Part shown: positions 1-4,614 of the stretch, in pieces
Layout of the letters: the number at the start of each line of letters is the position of its first letter
Position numbering within the stretch: the stretch's first letter is position 1
Origin: an uncultured Prevotella sp.
GTDB lineage: Bacteria; Bacteroidota; Bacteroidia; Bacteroidales; Bacteroidaceae
DNA: 10,696 nt
Direction of reading: 5' to 3'
Assembly (NCBI GenBank): GCA_900556795.1
Contig: USQD01000047.1
Span: forward strand, 1-10,696
Notes under the pieces: model-generated
The model's database searches: none
What the model was told of the DNA's origin: nothing
What the model saw: only the letters and a program-made list of their open reading frames with translations
Position numbers and translations under genes: made by a program

Positions 1-10
1 ATTTTTGTGC

Positions 11-18
11 TATCTTTG
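11..18 (+). promoter_or_regulatory. -7 promoter element of the Lrp/AsnC gene
   Basis: TATCTTTG matches the Bacteroidota primary-sigma -7 consensus TAnnTTTG exactly. It lies 20 bp before the ATG at 39, so transcription would start near position 25 and leave a leader of about 14 nt. The partner -33 TTTG element would fall before the start of the window and cannot be checked. Confidence 0.6.
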
Positions 19-38
19 CAAGCAAATTAATAGAAGAT

Positions 39-548
39 ATGGCAAAACAAATATTAGATTCATTAGACAGGCAGATTTTGAAGTTGATTTCTCAAGATGC
101 CCGTATTCCATTTTTGGAAGTAGCACGCGCTTGCAATGTAAGCGGTGCAGCTATTCACCAGCGTGTAGCTAAACTATCAAACCTAGGCATTATCAAGGGT
201 TCGCAGTTTATTATAGATCCGGAAAAGATTGGTTATGAAACCTGTGCTTATATGGGACTATACCTGAAGGAACCTGAGAAATTCGACCAAGTAGTAGAAG
301 AACTCAAGAAGATTCCTGAGGTGGTAGAATGTCATTATACGACAGGTGGCTTTGATATGTTTATCAAGATTTATGCCATCAACAACCACCATCTCCTGGA
401 AATCATACATGATAAGTTGCAGCCTCTGGGCTTGTCTCGAAGTGAGACTATCATCTCATTCAATGCGGCTATCAACCGTCAGCTTTCTATGGCTGATATC
501 CAGAGATTTGATGATATTGTGGAGGAAGAAGCAACAGAAGAAGAATAG
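39..548 (+). CDS. Lrp/AsnC family transcriptional regulator
   Basis: This 169-residue protein has the two-domain form of the feast/famine regulators. An N-terminal winged helix-turn-helix lies at about residues 5-62, with LDRQILKLISQDAR followed by the recognition region around SGAAIHQRVAKL (35-46). A C-terminal RAM ligand-binding/oligomerisation domain spans about 67-145, with the conserved glycine turn TTGGFDMFIKI at 101-111. In the family, RAM domains bind amino acids or other small effectors at dimer interfaces and modulate DNA binding by octamers or dimers; the effector here cannot be read from sequence. The tail is strongly acidic (VEEEATEEE) and probably disordered. The ATG at 39 sits closely behind a good -7 element and gives the standard family N-terminus. 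The gene converges on folA, with 2 bp between stop codons, so it is monocistronic. Family assignment is firm; the regulon is unknown. Confidence 0.95.
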   Translation: MAKQILDSLDRQILKLISQDARIPFLEVARACNVSGAAIHQRVAKLSNLGIIKGSQFIIDPEKIGYETCAYMGLYLKEPEKFDQVVEELKKIPEVVECHYTTGGFDMFIKIYAINNHHLLEIIHDKLQPLGLSRSETIISFNAAINRQLSMADIQRFDDIVEEEATEEE

Positions 549-550
549 TT

Positions 551-1090
551 TTATTGCTTTCTATAGAGGGTGAGGAATGTGAACGATAAGTCGTTTTCAT
601 TCCTCATTTCCTTTTCTGCTACTTCCCATTCTTCTGGGTTGATGGCTGGAAAGAAAGTATCGGCATGTGACGGTTCCTGGTTTACAAGAGTGAGATAGAG
701 TTTGTCTGCAAGTGGAAGAGCTTGGGAATAAATACTTTCTCCGCCAATGATAAAGTACTCTTTATCTATGATCGTATTATCTCTTTCTGCTTTATTTGTT
801 TCAGCTTTATCTCTTCCGGCTTTATTTGTGACAGCAGTCAACGCTTCCTCCAAAGAAGCGTAAACCTCGCAGTTCGGCAGCTCTTTCCTGCTCTTGGAAA
901 CTACGATGTTACAGCGGTTGGGAAGAGCTCCGTTGGGAAGTGATTCATAGGTTTTTCTGCCCATGATGATGACATGTCCGGTAGTTAACTCACGAAAGCG
1001 AGTCATATCGGATTTGATATGATAGAGCAACCGGTTCTGATAGCCGATTGCTCTATTTGCTTTGGATATGCAGGCGATGATGCTGAGCAT
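551..1090 (-). CDS. folA: Dihydrofolate reductase
   Basis: The enzyme reduces 7,8-dihydrofolate to tetrahydrofolate with NADPH in the cytoplasm, supplying one-carbon units for thymidylate, purine and methionine synthesis. The N-terminal strand MLSIIACIS, the AIG loop (14-16), the probable catalytic acid D28 followed by F32, the block TTGHVIIMGRKTYESLP (36-52) and the cofactor-binding IIGG (114-117) are all visible. At 179 residues it is longer than the usual 160-165, because a charged 10-residue repeat (88-97 and 98-107) sits before the EYFIIGG strand. The position of the common active-site Trp (E. coli W22) is Tyr23, and the position of E. coli P25 is Lys26. The gene starts 24 bp after the stop of the rRNA methyltransferase gene on the same strand and is probably co-transcribed with it. 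The ATG at 1088-1090 fits the family N-terminus exactly. Confidence 0.97.
   Translation of the reverse strand: MLSIIACISKANRAIGYQNRLLYHIKSDMTRFRELTTGHVIIMGRKTYESLPNGALPNRCNIVVSKSRKELPNCEVYASLEEALTAVTNKAGRDKAETNKAERDNTIIDKEYFIIGGESIYSQALPLADKLYLTLVNQEPSHADTFFPAINPEEWEVAEKEMRNENDLSFTFLTLYRKQ
571..606 (+). terminator. Likely Rho-independent terminator of the Lrp/AsnC gene, inside folA
   Basis: An imperfect 16-bp inverted repeat (571-586 and 591-606) with a 4-nt TAAG loop begins 22 nt after the lrp stop codon. Fourteen of 16 positions are Watson-Crick pairs. One of the other two (581/596) is G-U in the plus-strand RNA but C-A in the minus-strand RNA, and three more G-U pairs can extend the stem base at 568-570. 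The plus strand continues into a pyrimidine-rich tract (TTTCCTTTTC, 607-616). The asymmetry favours a role for the plus transcript, although the DNA also encodes the last residues of folA. Confidence 0.5.
780..829 (-). repeat. In-frame 30-bp-period direct repeat within folA
   Basis: A 20-bp unit occurs at 780-799 and again at 810-829 with 18 of 20 bases identical and a 10-bp spacer. The 30-bp period keeps the reading frame and encodes the two copies TNKAGRDKAE and TNKAERDNTI. It looks like a slippage-type expansion in a surface loop of the enzyme. Confidence 0.8.
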
Positions 1091-1114
1091 AATCTGATAC
1101 TTATTAATTGTTGC

Positions 1115-2581
1115 TTATAAATCGTTGATTATTAATTGCTCTTCAGGAATATGAGTACTCTTGATCTTCCATTCTTGTGGGTAGAGATTGTTGGCACGGT
1201 TCCCGATGTTCTTTTCCCATCCCAAAGGCATTTGGCGGTAAGTAACCAGCACATAACCCTTGGGGGGTTCTGAAGGCAGATTCACTGCCTCCTTGCGAAG
1301 ATAGCGGATGGCATCTTCGTAGGACAGTTCTACTTGCGGGAAAACCTCTTTATTGAGCTTCACGGAGAGGGCAAGACTCTGGTCGGGAATGATGTCTTTT
1401 CCCTTGCTCGTTCCCAGTTTGACACCGGCATGTATCACCTTCAGATTCTTGGCAGCCTCCTCGTAGATGGCTTTCCAACGGTTTGGAATGGCATAGAAGT
1501 TGTCATCTTCGGCTATCGTTTCATAGTCGGAACACTTCAGCCAGTCTGTTGGAATTTGCGGAGCCTTTCCCTTGTTTACTCTATTCTTTCCTTTATCCTT
1601 ATTCTTGTCTTTCTTCTTCCTCTTATCTTCCTTCTCCATTTCCGGTTCTCCCTCTTTTCTGAGTACGGCAAGGAAGATGCCTTCGCCACGACTCTTGCCA
1701 GGGAGAAAACGGTATACTGGAATGCCGGCACCAACGAGATTGCCGGTGATATTCCAACTCTTATCAATGCCGCTTAAGGCAATTGGTTCTGCACCCAGTT
1801 CCTCGCAGATCCATGCAATGTTTTCTTCGTCTTCATGGGCATTGAAGGTACAGGTGGAGTAGATGAGGATACCGCCCGGTTTCAGGCAGTTCCAGATATC
1901 ACTCACGATTTCGCGCTGCAGATGCCAGCAGTTGTCCACATTCTGCAGGCTCCATTCTTCAATGGCTCCATCGTCCTTACGGAACATGCCTTCGCCTGAG
2001 CAGGGCACATCGGTGAGGATGACGTCAAACTGGAGCTTCGACTTCCTGTAGTCGCGTGGATAATTGTTGGTGACAATCATGTCTGGATGACCGAACTTCT
2101 GAATGTTCTCCGCTAGAATCTGTGAGCGAGTGCGCATCGGTTCGTTGCTGAAGAGCAGACTTTCCTCAGGCAGCGCAGCACGCACGGCTGTGGATTTTCC
2201 GCCCGGAGCCGCACAGAGATCTAGCATCATCACGGGGGCGTGAACAAGTTGGCGAATCACCAGATCCACAAACATGGAAGAGGCTTCCTGCACGTAATAC
2301 TTTCCGGCATGGAGCCAAGGGTCGAAGGTGAAGTTGGGACGTGATGAGAGATAGCGACCGGTAGAAGGACACCAGGGAATCGGTTCGCCCTCTACTTGCC
2401 GTTCTCCATCTTCGGGAGAATTCTCCATCCTTACATCTTCTCCCTCCTTGCACTTGAAAGGATTGAGACGGATGCTGGTTGGGGCTTCCTGTTCGGTAAT
2501 GCCACGTTTCAGCTGCTGGAACAATTCATCGCCCATCAACTCTTGTGTATATTTGATGAAATCTTCAGGTAATGTCTTCAT
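1115..2581 (-). CDS. RsmF-type rRNA cytosine-C5 methyltransferase (NOL1/NOP2/Sun family)
   Basis: This predicted 488-residue SAM-dependent enzyme would methylate C5 of a cytosine in rRNA. The SAM-binding motif LDLCAAPGGKS is at 120-130. Motif IV DVPCSGEGMF (191-200) carries Cys194, and motif VI YSTCTFNAHEDEEN (241-254) carries the probable nucleophile Cys244; two cysteines are diagnostic of m5C-RNA methyltransferases. The C-terminal region, containing KGYVLVTYRQMPLGWEKN, resembles the RNA-binding tail of RsmF/YebU-like proteins. A Lys/Asp/Glu-rich segment at about 309-341 probably links the two parts. I chose the ATG at 2579-2581, which gives the normal MKTLPEDFIKYTQELMG start; an in-frame ATG at 2641 lies upstream of the predicted -7 element, so it would not be transcribed. 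The gene is followed at 24 bp by folA. The exact target base is not determinable (RsmF modifies C1407 of 16S rRNA in E. coli). Confidence 0.92.
   Translation of the reverse strand: MKTLPEDFIKYTQELMGDELFQQLKRGITEQEAPTSIRLNPFKCKEGEDVRMENSPEDGERQVEGEPIPWCPSTGRYLSSRPNFTFDPWLHAGKYYVQEASSMFVDLVIRQLVHAPVMMLDLCAAPGGKSTAVRAALPEESLLFSNEPMRTRSQILAENIQKFGHPDMIVTNNYPRDYRKSKLQFDVILTDVPCSGEGMFRKDDGAIEEWSLQNVDNCWHLQREIVSDIWNCLKPGGILIYSTCTFNAHEDEENIAWICEELGAEPIALSGIDKSWNITGNLVGAGIPVYRFLPGKSRGEGIFLAVLRKEGEPEMEKEDKRKKKDKNKDKGKNRVNKGKAPQIPTDWLKCSDYETIAEDDNFYAIPNRWKAIYEEAAKNLKVIHAGVKLGTSKGKDIIPDQSLALSVKLNKEVFPQVELSYEDAIRYLRKEAVNLPSEPPKGYVLVTYRQMPLGWEKNIGNRANNLYPQEWKIKSTHIPEEQLIINDL
1559..1657 (-). other. Low-complexity Lys/Asp/Asn linker in the rRNA methyltransferase
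   Basis: About 33 codons (residues 309-341) encode an almost entirely charged stretch including KDKNKDKGKN. It separates the catalytic domain, ending at GIFLAVLRKEG, from the C-terminal RNA-binding region, starting at about IPTDWLKCSD. The coding strand is very purine-rich here. It is probably a disordered, length-variable linker that may also contact RNA by charge. Confidence 0.7.
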
Positions 2582-2606
2582 TTTTATGTGTATATTCTTT
2601 AATTTG

Positions 2607-2638
2607 TTTGCAAAAATAAGAAATTTTTCGTTTCTTTG
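2607..2638 (+). promoter_or_regulatory. Promoter of the DUF6249-sigma-DUF5056 operon
   Basis: A -33-like TTTG at 2607-2610 is followed after 20 bp by TTTCTTTG at 2631-2638, which differs from TAnnTTTG at one defined position. Transcription would start near 2644, giving a leader of about 75 nt before the ATG at 2720. The -33 element overlaps the expected start region of the opposite promoter, so the two transcription units may interfere or be co-regulated. Confidence 0.45.
2611..2618 (-). promoter_or_regulatory. -7 promoter element of the rRNA methyltransferase-folA operon
   Basis: On the minus strand this reads TATTTTTG, an exact TAnnTTTG match 29 bp before the ATG at 2579-2581. The predicted start near 2604 would leave a leader of about 22 nt. 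I see no clean -33 TTTG at the right distance. The element supports the shorter start chosen for the methyltransferase. Confidence 0.5.
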
Positions 2639-2719
2639 CAACTAAATTGGCAACGGATGCGTCTAAGAGACAGAAAATTTAATAAATAACAAGGTAAAAC
2701 AATAAAAATATTGATAGAT

Positions 2720-3436
2720 ATGAAGAAAGCGTTATTGACATTGGCGCTCATCATGAGCATCGGAGCTACACAGCTATCTTTGGCATCTTCTGCTCCCAAA
2801 CACCGTTATCAACCTTCCACACAGCAGGTGGACAAGAAGACTGCTGCATCGGCTGATAAAACGGATGAAGGATTGGAGGCGTATTCTGATACGACCAGTA
2901 CGGATACGGCTGATTATAATGTTTACGATGAAAGCAATGATAATGCCCGTGATTATCATTCCAAATACAGTCTGGGCAACTATGATGACCCGTTCGATTT
3001 CATCGGTTCGGTGTTTGGTGGCGGTGCGCTGTCTGTCATCATCATCTTTTGTGTAATCTTCGGCTTGTTGTTCGTCTTCGCTCCGTTGATTATCATATTT
3101 CTCATCGTCCGTTATCTGATGCGCAGACACAACGACCGGATGAAGCTGGCGGAGATGGCAATGGAGAAGGGCATCAATGTTCCGGAAAGCGACCGGCCGA
3201 TAGACAAGCAGAGCGATGAGTATCTCGTGAAGCGGGGATTGAGAAATGCCTTCCTCGGAGCAGGCTTGTGCGCCATGTTCGCTTGGTGGGAAGCTGATTT
3301 CCTGGCAGGTATCGGAGCCCTGGTCTTCTTCTATGGATTGGGACAGACCCTGATAGGCTCGCTTCCTGCCATCAAGGACTGGTGGAAAAACCGTCATGGC
3401 AATCAGGGCACAGGATATAATGGTACTCCGGTGTAA
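2720..3436 (+). CDS. Exported DUF6249-type membrane protein, first gene of a sigma-factor operon
   Basis: This 238-residue protein has a signal peptide (MKKALLTLALIMSIG..., predicted cleavage near residue 22-25). A Ser/Thr/Asp-rich, probably disordered extracytoplasmic segment follows (about 26-90). A strong hydrophobic segment lies at about 103-131, then a basic stretch RYLMRRHNDRMKLAEMAMEKG that would face the cytoplasm, then two further hydrophobic stretches (about 175-190 and 193-213) and a polar tail. The membrane half resembles the DUF6249 family of Bacteroidota, whose function is not established. I chose the ATG at 2720 because it begins a canonical MKK signal peptide; an in-frame TTG lies three codons upstream. 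The sigma-factor gene follows after 33 bp in the same direction, so a role in sensing or transmitting an envelope signal to the sigma factor is a reasonable inference but untested. The family name is from memory of the pattern. Confidence 0.75.
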   Translation: MKKALLTLALIMSIGATQLSLASSAPKHRYQPSTQQVDKKTAASADKTDEGLEAYSDTTSTDTADYNVYDESNDNARDYHSKYSLGNYDDPFDFIGSVFGGGALSVIIIFCVIFGLLFVFAPLIIIFLIVRYLMRRHNDRMKLAEMAMEKGINVPESDRPIDKQSDEYLVKRGLRNAFLGAGLCAMFAWWEADFLAGIGALVFFYGLGQTLIGSLPAIKDWWKNRHGNQGTGYNGTPV

Positions 3437-3469
3437 GAATCAAACAACAATTATTAGTTAATATATAGG

Positions 3470-4009
3470 GTGGAAAAGTTATCCGATATTTCTCTCGTCA
3501 CGAAGGTGGTGATGCTTCACGACCGCAAGTCGTTCGACCTGCTGGTCAAGAAGTATCAATCACCCATTCGTGGGTTCTTCCTACGGCAGACGCTGGGGGA
3601 TGCGCAGCTGAGTGACGACTTGGCGCAGGATACCTTTGTGAAGGCTTATACCCATCTAGGAAGTTTCAAGGGTGCAGCCAACTTCTCCACTTGGCTTTAT
3701 CGCATCGCCTATAATGTATGGTATGATTATACCCGTAGTCATAAGGAGACGCAAGACATCGATACGCCGGCAGTTTCCCGACAGAATGCGCAGGGAGGAA
3801 ACAGCGGATTGAAGATGGATTTGATGAAAGCCTTACAGATATTGAGCGATAACGAACGGACATGCATCACGCTGCAGCTGATGGATGGACTCTCTATAGA
3901 TAAGATTGCAGACGTGACGGGAATGGCACAAGGTACCATCAAGTCGCATCTCTCTCGTGGAAAACAGAAACTTGCAAGTTACTTAAAGCATAATGGTTAT
4001 GACCGATAA
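3470..4009 (+). CDS. ECF-type RNA polymerase sigma factor
   Basis: This 179-residue protein has only sigma regions 2 and 4, as in extracytoplasmic-function sigma factors. Region 2 spans about 22-91 and includes DDLAQDTFVKAY (49-60, core-polymerase contact) and FSTWLYRIAYNVWYDYTR (72-89, -10 melting/recognition). A Gln/Asn/Gly-rich linker at about 92-115 follows. Region 4 spans about 118-173, with LSDNERTCITLQLMDGLS and the helix-turn-helix IADVTGMAQGTIKSHLSRGKQKL. The start is GTG at 3470, 33 bp after the upstream gene; the next in-frame ATG (3512) would remove the first 14 residues, including the conserved-looking MEKLSDISLV. The stop overlaps the next gene, implying translational coupling. 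It would redirect polymerase to a specific regulon, probably including its own operon; no target promoter can be named from this window. Confidence 0.93.
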   Translation: MEKLSDISLVTKVVMLHDRKSFDLLVKKYQSPIRGFFLRQTLGDAQLSDDLAQDTFVKAYTHLGSFKGAANFSTWLYRIAYNVWYDYTRSHKETQDIDTPAVSRQNAQGGNSGLKMDLMKALQILSDNERTCITLQLMDGLSIDKIADVTGMAQGTIKSHLSRGKQKLASYLKHNGYDR

Positions 4010-4439
4010 GATAAATGATAAGATAAAGAGCAAGAATATTGAGCCGCTGAGCGCCTCAGACGAGCAGCTCTTGCAGGCATTCTTTGCGGATAATATGATG
4101 GCAGAGATTCCCGATGAAGGTTTCTCGGACAAGGTGATGCTGTCATTGCCGGCTCTTGAGCAGGAGAGGGCATTGGTCAAGCGTCGTAGACTGGAGCATT
4201 TGTGGACGGCAGTCTGTATGGCTATCGGAGTGATTGCTGCTGTAGTTTGCCAGGGCTGGGAACAGATTCTAGGCTTGTTCTATAACATGAAGATAGATTT
4301 CCTGCTTACTGGCTCCCGTGCTCTTACGTATGTGGCAGACTCTATTGATCGCTCGCAGAATCTCTTGATGGTGCTGGCTGGCATCTTCCTCCTCATCATG
4401 GTTTGGGGATATAATGAACTGGCGGATGTCAGGGAATAG
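3993..4439 (+). CDS. DUF5056-like membrane protein, putative anti-sigma factor
   Basis: This 148-residue protein is encoded directly after, and overlapping by 17 bp, the sigma-factor gene (11 bp if the ATG at 3999 is used, which gives MTDKIND). The cytoplasmic N-terminus is charged and contains SDEQLLQAFFADN and IPDEGFSDKVMLSLP (about 22-54), a pattern I associate with the Bacteroidota DUF5056 family. A basic patch KRRRLEHLW precedes a transmembrane segment at about 70-86, and a second lies at about 123-140, so both ends would be cytoplasmic. A short cytoplasmic helix before a membrane anchor, coupled to an ECF sigma gene, is the arrangement expected of an anti-sigma factor. There is no zinc-binding HxxxCxxC motif and no FecR-type periplasmic domain, so classification as anti-sigma is inference from context. 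Confidence 0.75.
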   Translation: MVMTDKINDKIKSKNIEPLSASDEQLLQAFFADNMMAEIPDEGFSDKVMLSLPALEQERALVKRRRLEHLWTAVCMAIGVIAAVVCQGWEQILGLFYNMKIDFLLTGSRALTYVADSIDRSQNLLMVLAGIFLLIMVWGYNELADVRE

Positions 4440-4470
4440 GAATATAGATATGATTAGATATACGATATAG

Positions 4471-4532
4471 AATAAAAAACTCTTTTTATTAGCAGAATTA
4501 ATTTCTAAAGCTAATAAAAAGAGTTTTTTATT
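4471..4532. terminator. Bidirectional terminator between the sigma operon and the PorE-like gene
   Basis: A perfect 23-bp inverted repeat (4471-4493 and 4510-4532) surrounds a 16-nt loop. Each arm carries a run of six A or T near its outer end, so the transcript from either direction ends in a U-rich tract. The core GCTAATAAAAAGAG is AT-rich but long. It lies 31 bp past the plus-strand stop at 4439 and 83 bp past the minus-strand stop at 4615, so it can serve both convergent units. Confidence 0.85.
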
Positions 4533-4561
4533 GTTATGAAAGTTATGTTTAATACCTTTTG

Positions 4562-4592
4562 AATCTCTTTTCAATGTTTTTGAACAGAGATT
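4562..4592. repeat. Second, shorter hairpin in the convergent intergenic region
   Basis: An inverted repeat pairs 4562-4574 with 4580-4592 at 12 of 13 positions (mismatch 4569/4585) around a 5-nt loop. On the plus strand it is followed by TTTTCCTT, on the minus strand by no T tract. It lies in the predicted 3' UTR of the PorE-like transcript and may protect its 3' end or back up the main terminator for plus-strand read-through. Confidence 0.4.
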
Positions 4593-4614
4593 TTCCTTAG
4601 GATAAAAATACTTT

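Noticed and set aside
2582..2641. A 20-codon N-terminal extension of the rRNA methyltransferase from an upstream ATG
   Set aside because: The extension spans the predicted -7 element and start site and adds residues absent from the family; the ATG at 2579-2581 gives the usual N-terminus.
2711..2719. TTG start three codons before the DUF6249 gene ATG
   Set aside because: The ATG at 2720 starts a standard MKK signal peptide; the extension adds nothing recognisable.
2774..3397. A 207-codon open frame on the minus strand opposite the DUF6249 gene
   Set aside because: It is antisense to a gene with a clear signal peptide and membrane segments; its own translation is rich in Arg/Ile/His with no recognisable domain.
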